Assembly (NCBI GenBank): GCA_001936135.1
Contig: CP012817.1
Span: forward strand, 682,001-746,000
DNA length: 64,000 nucleotides
Direction of reading: 5' to 3'
Source of the DNA: Saccharomycopsis fibuligera x Saccharomycopsis cf. fibuligera
Taxonomy: Eukaryota; Ascomycota; Saccharomycetes; Ascoideales; Saccharomycopsidaceae
Shown here: in pieces, positions 12,212-21,539 of the stretch
Position numbering within the stretch: position 1 is the first letter of the stretch
Layout: the number at the start of each line of letters is the position of its first letter
Position numbers and translations under genes: made by a program
Notes under the pieces: generated by a model
Databases searched by the model: none
What the model saw: only the letters and a program-made list of their open reading frames with translations
Told to the model about the DNA's origin: nothing

Positions 12212-12219
12212 TCACATGA
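12212..12219. promoter_or_regulatory. Cbf1-type site upstream of RPS28
   Basis: TCACATGA, about 300 bp before the RPS28 ATG and paired with a second copy at 12261. Cbf1 together with Tbf1 is known to act at ribosomal protein promoters in Candida albicans; use here is inference. Confidence 0.5.
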
Positions 12220-12260
12220 TCAAAGTAAATCATCCTTACACCAGAATATTTCCTTTTTTA

Positions 12261-12268
12261 TCACATGA
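12261..12268. promoter_or_regulatory. second Cbf1-type site upstream of RPS28
   Basis: TCACATGA again, about 250 bp before the ATG. Two identical octamers 49 bp apart make chance less likely than for one copy. Confidence 0.5.
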
Positions 12269-12519
12269 CTATTACCCGCAAACGACGCAAAAAACTTGGG
12301 TTCTCGTACGCTGTTTTTTTTTCTTTCGCTGCACGAAGAGCCTAGCGGTTTCTTGCGAGAAGCTTGGGCGACGAATCTCGACACTGTGCAGAACACTACA
12401 CAATTACTTTTTACGAAAAATTAAAAAAATTTTTTTTTCTCCTCTCCTTTTCGCTTCCCTTTCTTCCTTTTGGATATCTTCTAATCATTACAGTTTAGCA
12501 AATACAATAATCAGTCAAA

Positions 12520-13435
12520 ATGGTATGTTTCTGTTTTATGGGACACCTGCAATGAGAAAACAAGAAAAAAGAGGGTGCACACGGTTCAGAAACATCAGAA
12601 AAAACTACTTGTCAAATGAATAAGGTAAAATGAGTGAAATATGAATTTATCAGAAATCTTCGAGTTGATGAAATAATTATGTAAACATAATGACAACAAT
12701 GATACCAATGACACCAACGACATACAAATAGCTATTGCAAGGCCACGGCAGATTTTTATTTCTGCAAAATGGACCCAATTTGCAATTATTGTATTATAGA
12801 CCGAACAATCAGTAGGCATCTAAATGATCAATAAACAAGGAGTAAGCACCGCTCAGAAGAACTTAAATTTACCGACAAAACCATATACACAGTCAATGGG
12901 AAAACTTTTGTGGAAAAAATTTTTTATTGAAGAGGGAGAAAACATTGCAAATGAAGATCATGTGGAAAACTTAAATAACCTTTATATTCCCAAAATGACC
13001 CACTGAGATTTTTATCTTACTTATTATCCCGTTGCACTGCCATCTCTCACCATGCTCAACATCTCTTCATGGGCTTTATTTCTGATACAAGTAATCTAAA
13101 ATTGTCACCAGTTCTACTGCCGTCAACTTTCCATCCTACACACTCCGTGTGCCCTTGTTCTTTATGCGTAAATAATTGCTTTGTTTGATCTTAACAGTAA
13201 ACACAAAACTGAATACTAACTTTTATCCTTTTAGGACGCTAAAACCCCAGTCACCCTTGCTAAAGTTATCAAAGTTTTAGGTAGAACCGGTTCCAGAGGT
13301 GGTGTCACCCAGGTCCGTGTTGAATTCATTGATGACTCTTCCAGAACCATTGTCAGAAACGTCAAAGGTCCAGTCAGAGAAAATGACATCTTGTGTCTTA
13401 TGGAATCTGAACGTGAAGCCAGAAGATTGCGTTAA
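12520..13435 (+). CDS. RPS28: RPS28, small ribosomal subunit protein eS28, 2 exons
   Basis: 67-residue protein of the 40S subunit. Exon 1 is only the ATG (12520-12522), followed at once by donor GTATGT. The intron runs to 13234 with TACTAAC at 13214-13220 and acceptor TTAG. Exon 2 (13235-13435) reads [20 protein letters not shown] and ends [10 protein letters not shown], the eS28 sequence at full length. The intron of 712 nt is long for this genome (others here are 76-245 nt) and contains a 60-codon open frame (12824-13006). C/T-rich leader and twin Cbf1-type sites fit a strongly expressed ribosomal gene. Confidence 0.98.
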
Positions 13436-14692
13436 GCAGCTCTTTCTTATCTCAAAGTTTCATCAGTTTTCAAAAACAAAATTTGCAGTTCCATTCAACA
13501 TTTTTCCCTTCCCCTTTTCAGAAAAACTGTTTTCATCAACAACATTAGTTAACAAAAACCCACTTTTATTTCTTTTGTTTTAATGGAAATCTACTACATT
13601 GGCTGGTTTGGTATTATATGACGGTGATGATGATGATAATTATATTGTTGTTATTATTGTTATTAGTATTAAACTTATATGGTAAATTCTAATAAAATGC
13701 ATAAAAAAAAAAAAGAAAAACATACAGTTTTACATTGTAGCTTTGAACGTGGTCTCGTTTGGCAATAGTGCATACTCAGGTAATTGTTGTATTATCAAAT
13801 TTTTGTCTATTTTGAGAGAAATGTAAACTTGTGGTAATCATCCATGTTAAGTTTTAGCTCAAAATTTTGTCATATGCTAGATTGTAGTGCAGGGCTTTAT
13901 TTTTCAATTGTCAAAATGTTTAATTTTGAAGATATTGAGTACTTATTATTATTACGAAGCAAAGCCATTAGCAAAACAGGCCTCATTAATTGACTGCGAG
14001 TAGACACAATCAAACAATTCTTTTGAATATATATATTATGAGACTAAATCCCTCAGACATCGGTTCAGGCTAAAAAAAGTGAAGAAAAAATAAACGGAGA
14101 TTGTAAAAGCAAAGTTGGTTGTAATTGTGGTTGCAAAAAATGTTGACTTGAAGGCTTTTTCATCATTAAAGAAAGTGACTTTTTATCAGTGGATAATATA
14201 TATGTTATGCTAGCTGGTCGACTTTACTTCATTTTCTTTCCCGAATTGAACAAAAATCCAAAAAAAAAAACAAAAAAAAACAAATGAGCTAGCTTTAACT
14301 TAGAGTATGCTCAATTATTTAGGGTTTATAGAAATTTAAATGATCTAATTTAATTAGTCTAAATTCTTTCGCACATGTATCCAATATCAGCCACTAGATG
14401 TACTTTAAAAAATTATTACTATAACAGCAAACAATAAACTCTGAGTAGCTAAAAGTAGACTTGGATTTATTGGGAAACCCTAGAAATAGGGAAGTAAAAT
14501 AAGACACTAATGTTGAAAATATTTTGATAACCTATCATTAGTGACAAAAGTGACAAAAATGTAACCAGGAGGAGAAGAAAAAAAAGGATATAAAGACAGA
14601 CAAAGACAGAAAAGGACAAAGAAAAAAATAGCAGATAGTATCGTAAATGTGAACATCAAGGGGGAAATGAGAGGAAATACAAACAAATAAAA

Positions 14693-14723
<31 letters not shown>

Positions 14724-15015
14724 AAAAAACGGATAGAAAAGTTAAATAAAATTAAAAAAGCATCAAAACCAAAATCAGTATCAATCTAGAAAAGATAATG
14801 ATGTATAGAAAAGAAATGCAAAATAAGATCATAAATGTACAATGTGAATCAGTAGCAATTATTAAAACAAAAAACGAAAGAAAGAATAAGAATGAGACGA
14901 AAAAAGAGAAAGGCAATGCATAAAGTGAGAACTAACTTGCAGAAAAGCACAAAACAAGAGAATAAATGTGATATAAATAGCAGCAGCAAAAATTCAACAA
15001 TCTTTTCAGAACTTG
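13436..15015. other. convergent intergenic region RPS28 / cyclin, A-rich
   Basis: About 1.6 kb between two 3' ends. Contents: TGATGATGATGAT near 13625, A-rich tracts on the + strand from about 14560 to 14900, and an A run of about 24 near 14696-14720. No frame is protein-like. An unrecognised non-coding RNA cannot be excluded. Confidence 0.5.
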
Positions 15016-17285
15016 CTAACTCTGCTGCTGCTGCTGCTGCTGTTGCTGCTGAGCAACCCCCACCGGAACATGAGCATTCAACCCTGCGGTCCCTTTAGCC
15101 TTTTCTCTTCTCCAAAATTTCAACAACAAATCAGCATACCGTTGTAGCTCGTCTGGCTGAATCAATAACCTAAAATCCGTCAATAATATAAACTGCAATT
15201 CAATATGATTCAATTCATCCAATGGTAACCCTCCAACTCTAGCATATCTTGCATTCTTGTAAAAAACATCACTGAAAAATTTTGAAGAAACAGTTATTCC
15301 TGCAATTATTAATCGATGAATGTTATAACTATCCATTACAAATAATTGCGAGTTAGACGATGAGGTTCTCGCAGGATCCGTAGATGCCCCCAATGACAGG
15401 GAACCGGTATTACTACCGTCACTATTGATATTTGCTTTTTTAGCAATTCGATCGAAATATACCAACAAACTAAGAAACACTTCATTAGTCATTGGACAAT
15501 ATTTCAATATTCTTATAAAATAATTGTAAATGGGGATAGCTGGAACGTTTTTTCCATGAAAAGCTAGCACGTTAGCAGTGAATTTATTTGATTGATGCAT
15601 TTGTGATGCATGATGATAATGATCGGGGTGTAGTGTATCGTTAGCTTCAATAATTTTTTGCAATAGTGAAGAAAGCATTAATAATAATTCATGAGGTGGA
15701 TACTCAACAATGTTTAAATGTTCTTCACCTTTGCTATCCACAGTTATTCCACTTTCTGTATGATGTGGCACTCTGGGGTCGTAGATTTCTTTGGCCGCAT
15801 TGAACGGAATGTCACGGTTCTGTATATCGCTTGAGTGATGCTGGTTGTTATTAATATAAGTGCTGTCATTGTGACTACTTTCGCTACCAGTTGAACTTGT
15901 TGCCTTGGCAAAACTTGGGGGATATAGCAGCTGATCCGGTTGACGAGTATCAGTAATAGTGGATGATGATGACAAATTGTTACCACTGCTATCATTATTA
16001 ACACTACTAATATTATTGATATTATTAATCTTATTATTGCTATTATTTTGAAAATTTGAACTAGCAGTTTCCATAGAGATATTAGTGGTGGCGGTAGGTG
16101 GAGCAGGTCTAGGAAAGTGAAAAGTGCTAGTGTGGAAACTGTTATTGACATTGCCAGCACCGGGAGCTGCAATAGAATGCGGCTGGAACCCACTGAAACC
16201 CAGGTTTTCAGGCTCAATAGGTATAAAGCCATTGCTTTTGCCCAATGATACAGGGGCAGAAGAATAAGAAGAGGAAACTGCACTAGGGGCATTATAAGCC
16301 ATAAACGATCTAGCTTCAGACTGAGAGCTATAAAACTGTGAAGTTTCCGGCTTGTTATATTTGAATGATGAAGATAATGATGATGTCGAGTTCCCCGTGG
16401 GTGAAACCCTTTGGTTATTGATTATTATGCCTTTTATATTAGTGCTGCTATTAGTGCGATGATTTAGTGTTTTTGGATTAGGATAGGGATAGCCAGATTT
16501 TGTGTCATCATTCGTCTTTTCATTGCCAGGACTTGAAACTGACGGTTTGTTTTTCTGCACTTTGGCAAGCTTGGAAGTAAGCAACGAAGCTCGAGGAGCA
16601 GTAAAACTGCTGCCAGAGTTCATAAAGCCAATTTTTTCTGTATTAGAGTTGTTGGAGTATCTTCTATAATTGTGTTCGGGAGGATGGGCAGAAGGGCTTC
16701 CGGTTACTTGAGTATTGCTGAAGGCGAAATTGCTGTTGCTACCGAAACTAGTGGGTGCCATAGAGGAGGTGTATTGAGTTAAATCTGCGGGACTATTGTT
16801 TTGGTGGGATATAAGGCCGTTAGTTGATGATTGCAGAAACGACGAAGGGTGAGCTAGGAAGTCTTTAGCAGGGTGTCGTTGCTGCTGCTGCTGCTGCTGC
16901 TGTTGCGGGCGGCCATGAGCATCATGCGAGGACCCGGTGTCAGGTTCGACTAAAGAAGCCTCAGCCAGCCCAGCCAGCACAGCCAGCTGGCTGTGGCTAG
17001 GGATACCTATGGGGTGTATGTCATTACTATCACTCTAGAGTTAGGAAACAAAAGGTTAGTAAATGTTGCAAGAATGTGACACGTTGACTGAAGCCGCATA
17101 GAAGGAAGCAGCAGGCGCTCCTAGACGAGTCCAAAACGACAATGTTTTTGTTTTGAGATCCTGCCGCTGGAGCGGTTGGAGCATTCCCAGTGTGTATGTA
17201 CACAGGAAGGGAAAGAGCACCGCAATAGCAGGGGCAGGAGGCAAGCTAAACAGGAGCTGGAGACAGAACAGCTACTTACTTGCAT
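15016..17285 (-). CDS. Pho80/Pcl-type cyclin, 2 exons with a six-base first exon
   Basis: Exon 1 is 17285-17280 and encodes just Met-Gln. The intron is 17279-17035 (donor GTAAGT, perfect TACTAAC about 20 bases before the CTAG acceptor). Exon 2 is 17034-15016, beginning SDSNDIHPIG. No ATG precedes Met-Gln in frame, and the long frame of exon 2 has no ATG near its start, so this splice supplies the start. About 674 residues. The first 400 are Ser/Asn/Gln-rich with a Gln9 run. The cyclin box follows (PAIPIYNYFIRILKYCPMTN, FLSLLVYFDRIAKK, RLIIAGITVSSKFFSDVFYK, LNHIELQFILLTDFRLLI). This is the PHO80-like class (Pcl6/7/8/10 or Pho80), which activates the CDK Pho85 in phosphate or glycogen control. 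The C-terminus ends in a second Gln run. Which Pcl it is cannot be fixed here. Confidence 0.88.
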
Positions 17286-17328
17286 TATTGAGAGGGCACC
17301 AAGGGCAGGGATCTGGGAGCATGGACGG

Positions 17329-17330
<2 letters not shown>

Positions 17331-17367
<37 letters not shown>

Positions 17368-17501
17368 GTTTGCTGTTTCTGTTTATGTTTATGTTTCTGT
17401 TCCTGCTGTTGTGTTATGGTGCGTTGTGTTGTGTTGTGTTGTGCTATGTTGTGCTGTATTGTGTTGTGTTGTGTTGTGTTGTGTTGTGTTGTGCTGTGTT
17501 G
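17331..17501. repeat. GTTGCT hexamer and GTGTT pentamer arrays
   Basis: The + strand shows about six GTTGCT units, then a T/G-rich bridge, then many GTGTT units with a few variants (GTGCT, ATGTT). On the minus strand they lie just upstream of the cyclin ATG and so may be in its 5' leader. The minus frame looks Gln-rich but has no ATG. Confidence 0.85.
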
Positions 17502-17961
17502 CAAGGGGAAGAGAACAGAAGTAGAGAAGGCGGGCGGCTAATTCTCAGTGGGTGCGATGGTTAACAATTCCACAATCTTGCTGGAGGAGATGAGATGCTG
17601 AGTAAACGCTGTTGTCGCTGTGCCCATTGGAACCCTCTGGATGTCCGGTTACCCGGATACTGACGGCACGGTTGGCGCCGCGAGACTGGCGCGGCCTTTG
17701 CCGTTCAGGAGCCCAGAAGAACACCCAATACAGCAAGTAAAACTACAATATACTGTTTCATGTTACTGCTTTTCAGTAGAGCAGGCCTCTCACGGTAGCG
17801 CAAACCAGCTAAGTGTGCTGGAGTGGCCAACACATGCGGATACACCGCAGTCCTAAGATCTATAGACCGCAGGCCATCCGCTAGCAGGACCCGCGGCGCT
17901 GGTGTGTGTATTTGCCCGCGCGATCTAGAGAGGAAAAACCTGACTGAACCACCGACGATGA

Positions 17962-18000
17962 GGAAGAAGAAGAAGAAGAAGAAGAAGAAGAAGAAGAAGA
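17962..18000. repeat. (AAG)n microsatellite
   Basis: About 13 AAG units, upstream of PET117. Its Lys-coding frame would extend PET117 but is not supported by the family start. Confidence 0.85.
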
Positions 18001-18107
18001 CGATGGTGATTCCAGCGAAATATGCGCTTACCCACAACATTGACCACTACACAGCTCCAAAAAATACAATACACACAACACAAACAACACACATTCCACG
18101 ACTCGCC

Positions 18108-18481
18108 ATGTCTAGAGCATCAAAGATCACTTTAGGCGTCACCGCGATTACCTGTGCGGCCACCATAGGGTGGGTTCACTATGTTCAAGAAGCTGAGCGT
18201 GCCGTATGTATATTCTCCACGCGATACTCAAACATGACAACTAGGCAAGGCTGGACTCAACCGTATTAGCGCATACTAACAACAGACTGTATTTTTAGGC
18301 CCTTCATGAAGGTCCGAGAAAAGACGCTCTCAGAGTGCAGGAAAAACTAGACGCTAGCGAAAGAAAAAAGAGAATAAATGAACAAGAACACCAGGTGCAG
18401 TTGGAGCTTAGGAAACAGTATGAACTGATTCAGCCACTTAGTGGGGTGAAGGAAACAGGCACTGATCCAAAACAGGCTTAA
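18108..18481 (+). CDS. PET117: PET117, cytochrome c oxidase assembly protein, 2 exons
   Basis: Small mitochondrial protein needed for cytochrome c oxidase assembly (it links to Cox15 and heme A synthesis by family knowledge). Exon 1 is 18108-18203, starting MSRASKITLGVTAITCAATI, with one membrane segment and the hallmark VHYVQEAER. The intron is 18204-18298 (GTATGT, TACTAAC at 18274-18280, TTAG). Exon 2 is 18299-18481, giving ALHEGPRKDA then ELRKQYELIQPLSG. 92 residues, the expected size. Both joins are phase 0. Confidence 0.96.
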
Positions 18482-18854
18482 CCTTTTGACTGGAACAGTG
18501 GGCTGTCTCGAATACAAATTTGTATCTGCCCAGACTGCGATTGTCGCTTCTTTTTCATGTTTCATATACTCACCATATCCTCATTTTTGTACATACTTTA
18601 TCATCTGCTAGCTTACTTTTCGTAATATATTTTGTTCGTCTATCGACAAAAACCAAAAACCAAAAACCAAGAACCAAAAATTAAAAAAAAAAAAAAAAAA
18701 AAAAGAAATTACAGCGTCACCAGAAAGTCGTAAGTACACCACGGAGGTAGAAATAAAAAGTAGAAAAAGAGTTAAAACCAAACCTATAGAAAGAAATGCG
18801 ATAGGATAAAAAACAAAAAGAAAAATATATACCAGCGAAAACTCCCCTCGCATG
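18482..18854. other. convergent gap PET117 / RMD5
   Basis: 373 bp between 3' ends. Contains an A run near 18681-18704 preceded by a CCAAAAA repeat. Nothing else seen. Confidence 0.6.
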
Positions 18855-21113
18855 TTAGCAAGTTCCAAAAAATACCTCTCTTGTTTGACTTTTTCTACAT
18901 ATTTGCGGACAATATGGGCATTTGAATGCAGTGTTGCTGAAGCTGTCTAACACATGCAATCGATTCATCGATGAGCTTACTCTCCAGTAACTGCGTCCAG
19001 TAGCTCCTGTCAAATACGAAGGATCATCGAGTCTTCGATAGCTGCTGTACCCCGACGGGGTGTCAACAGGTCCATCGACGATACTATCTCCGTTCGACCC
19101 AACTCCAGCTCCTCTTTCTGAGCTTCCGCCAGGGTTGAGATTGCTATTATCATTATTGGTATCATTATTGTTGAAATCCTCATCACTATCTTCTGAAATA
19201 TCTGAATCACCATCATCGTCACTAAAATCACCATCATCACTATCAGCGATATTATCATCACCATTATCTCCGTTGCTAGCACCATTCACATCTCCATTGT
19301 CAAGACCGTACTCATTTTCTTCTTCTTCAAAAACATCATTATTTAGCCAATTTCTATACGTAGTGGCTCCTCGTCTTCGTTTCGCTTGCTGTTTGCTCTC
19401 CACCAAATTATGTAAACTTTCTCTTGAGATTATATGCTTACAAGGCAAAAGCACCGGCGGGTTATTCACGGTAGTTTCCTGTCTCAGAATTGGACAGATG
19501 AAAATTGGATGATTATTTTGTAAAATGTTTGGCAATTCAATTCCAATAGGTAATTCATCCTTTGAGCCAAACACATTGCTGTTGCTATTCCCATTTGCCT
19601 TGTTATTAACATTATCGTTGTCATTGTCATCTCCGATTGCCAAACTGTCCATTGCGGTTCTGCTATGTGATGTCATTGAAAGCGATCTTCCAGAAGTACT
19701 ATTGAAATTAGTATTACTATTATTGTTATTGAAATCTTGAAACATAGTGTATGTCGTCGAATCCCCACCGCGAGATCCTTCTGAGTAGGCTCTAGCTGTT
19801 TTTTCACTGCTTACACTAGCAGAAAATGATCTTTTCAATTTCTTGTTAACGGAATTGAATTTGATAATGTACGGTAATGCAACATATGAAGCCATCAAAA
19901 TTAAATAAAGATTGGAATTCAAGTTCAAATTATTAATTTGAAAAAAACTCGACACCAACTGAGTCAAAGTTGTCTTGTAGTTGCTTAAATTTTTCAAAAT
20001 CATCTTCTTATATGGATTCTTAAAAGTCTTGCCAGCAGTACTACCAGCAATATTGTCTGCTTTGGACCTACTAGCTTTGTAATACTCATTTGCCAACCCT
20101 TGATCAATTATTGTAGACGTGAGTAACTTGGAAGCGATAGCAAATTTCCGCTCATCTCGCTCATTTCCGCTAACAAATTTGCCAAAGTTGTTTCTTGCAT
20201 ATACATATGCACTAAATTTGTGACTATCTCGTACATCATTAGCATAATGGTATCCTTCATCTTCAATACTATCATTTCCAACAATACCGCGAGGGTTATT
20301 GATGCCATAGTATAACAAATAAAACTGTAATTCATGCAAATTGAATTCAATATCAATGTTTAACTCTTGTAGTTCTTCTTCATGTTGTTTGCACCATTGA
20401 AATGCAGGCCTCAAATCAGGTTCATCAGCGGCAATTATTGAATCAATTATAGTTCTTAGTTCAATAAGATTGTCTTTGAAATCTGAAGTTACAGAGTAAT
20501 CAAATTGTTCTTCTAGCAATCGTACGAGTCTCTGGCTTTCTTCTTCGTTCTCTTCCTGGTCATCATTAGAACGCAATGCGGTTTTTAGCTCAACGCCCTT
20601 TTGCCCTTTTGGAAAAGTGCTAAAGCTTTTATTATGATTTCCTGTGCTGAACAACTCATTGCTATTTCCCTCCCTTACTAAATGATTCAAAATCACTTGA
20701 TTTATCAAGTTCTTATTTTTAGTGGTAAGTTTTAACCCAGTAAGAATATTCTCGTTAAATTGGTTCAACTCTTCAATGAGATCAAAATCATAAACTTTAT
20801 TATCCACAAATCTGAGCAACTTCGATAAACTGTTATTGGATTGCTTTTGCGAGGTAGTGACCTTATCCTTCCATGATTCTACTTTGACTCGTATTAGCTT
20901 ATCGTAGTTCTTAATTCCAGCACTAGAGTCGCCACCATTAGCCGATTCATTTACAATATTATCATTTTTGCCTTCTTTGAGTTGCTGCTGAATATTCTTC
21001 AAGTACAGGATGAGCTCTTTGGTATCGGCCAAAGAGGACCTCATAGAGGCGTTCTCTTTGAACTTCTGATACTCGGAGCTGAAGGACGATAGTAGCTCGT
21101 TATTATTAGCCAT
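18855..21113 (-). CDS. RMD5: RMD5/GID2, RING subunit of the GID/CTLH ubiquitin ligase, with expanded linkers
   Basis: E3 subunit of the GID complex, which marks gluconeogenic enzymes for degradation after glucose return (family knowledge). 752 residues against about 420 in S. cerevisiae. A LisH/CTLH-like helical part lies at about residues 200-300 (AFQWCKQHEEELQELNIDIE, HELQFYLLYYG). The RING-like domain begins PIFICPILRQETTVNNPPVL then CKHIISRESLHNL and ends FKCPYCPQ. The extra length is in two places: a Ser/Asn/Asp insert around residues 430-510, and about 130-150 mostly acidic, Asn- and Ser-rich residues between the two halves of the RING. It diverges from NOP4 over 426 bp. The ATG at 21113 starts MANNNELLSSF. 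Confidence 0.92.
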   Translation of the reverse strand: MANNNELLSSFSSEYQKFKENASMRSSLADTKELILYLKNIQQQLKEGKNDNIVNESANGGDSSAGIKNYDKLIRVKVESWKDKVTTSQKQSNNSLSKLLRFVDNKVYDFDLIEELNQFNENILTGLKLTTKNKNLINQVILNHLVREGNSNELFSTGNHNKSFSTFPKGQKGVELKTALRSNDDQEENEEESQRLVRLLEEQFDYSVTSDFKDNLIELRTIIDSIIAADEPDLRPAFQWCKQHEEELQELNIDIEFNLHELQFYLLYYGINNPRGIVGNDSIEDEGYHYANDVRDSHKFSAYVYARNNFGKFVSGNERDERKFAIASKLLTSTIIDQGLANEYYKASRSKADNIAGSTAGKTFKNPYKKMILKNLSNYKTTLTQLVSSFFQINNLNLNSNLYLILMASYVALPYIIKFNSVNKKLKRSFSASVSSEKTARAYSEGSRGGDSTTYTMFQDFNNNNSNTNFNSTSGRSLSMTSHSRTAMDSLAIGDDNDNDNVNNKANGNSNSNVFGSKDELPIGIELPNILQNNHPIFICPILRQETTVNNPPVLLPCKHIISRESLHNLVESKQQAKRRRGATTYRNWLNNDVFEEEENEYGLDNGDVNGASNGDNGDDNIADSDDGDFSDDDGDSDISEDSDEDFNNNDTNNDNSNLNPGGSSERGAGVGSNGDSIVDGPVDTPSGYSSYRRLDDPSYLTGATGRSYWRVSSSMNRLHVLDSFSNTAFKCPYCPQICRKSQTREVFFGTC

Positions 21114-21539
21114 GATGATTGGATGTCCCTAGACAAAATTGCCAAATTGAAAATTTCTTTAATCAGTAGCTGTTAATTCCCACAACAATAGCTTTCTGGG
21201 AGTGCTACTGTTCCCTATAAGACAGTGTGCTCCACGGATCTGTCAAGATCAAACTGACACCCATTGCTGCTCTCTCTTCGTTCCGTTCTCATCGCTTCTG
21301 GCGCTTAGCGGCATCCCATCGACGGTTGGGTAGCCCCGGCGAGAAATAAGCTGGCAGAAGACCCATGGCTGCGGTGTACTGCAAAATTTTGCATAAAATA
21401 AAATTTTTTTATTTTCATTATAATTACTTGTAGCTTAGTACATTTTTTTAACAATAAGTCAGTTCTAACATTTGTCAACCCTATTTTCAATTCTTTATTT
21501 CTGTATAAATAATTTGCTTATTCACTAGGACTTATTATA
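21114..21539. promoter_or_regulatory. divergent promoter region RMD5 / NOP4
   Basis: 426 bp between start codons, AT-rich near NOP4. No distinctive motif seen. Confidence 0.6.

Larger units (their letters stand above)
11979..12519. promoter_or_regulatory. divergent promoter region HIS1 / RPS28
   Basis: 541 bp between the two start codons. It holds the Gcn4-type site near HIS1, two Cbf1-type sites toward RPS28, and a T/C-rich stretch just before the RPS28 ATG (about 12420-12480), as usual for ribosomal-protein leaders. Confidence 0.7.
17286..18107. promoter_or_regulatory. divergent promoter region cyclin / PET117 with three microsatellites
   Basis: 822 bp between start codons. Holds (GTTGCT)n at about 17331-17367, a GTGTT pentamer array at about 17414-17501 (minus strand reads as CAA/CACAA), and (AAG)n at 17962-18000 just before PET117. 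Confidence 0.7.

Noticed and set aside
12216-12623. 135-codon + strand frame over the RPS28 promoter
   Set aside because: It runs through the leader, the ATG exon and the intron of RPS28; its composition reflects T/C-rich leader DNA.
13620-13640. TGATGA-rich stretch as box C of a snoRNA
   Set aside because: No box D at suitable distance and no terminal stem; it looks like a simple repeat.
17121-17501. Gln/His-rich reading frame on the minus strand through the CAA repeats
   Set aside because: No ATG before the Met-Gln at 17285; the Gln content comes from the repeats. Treated as leader.
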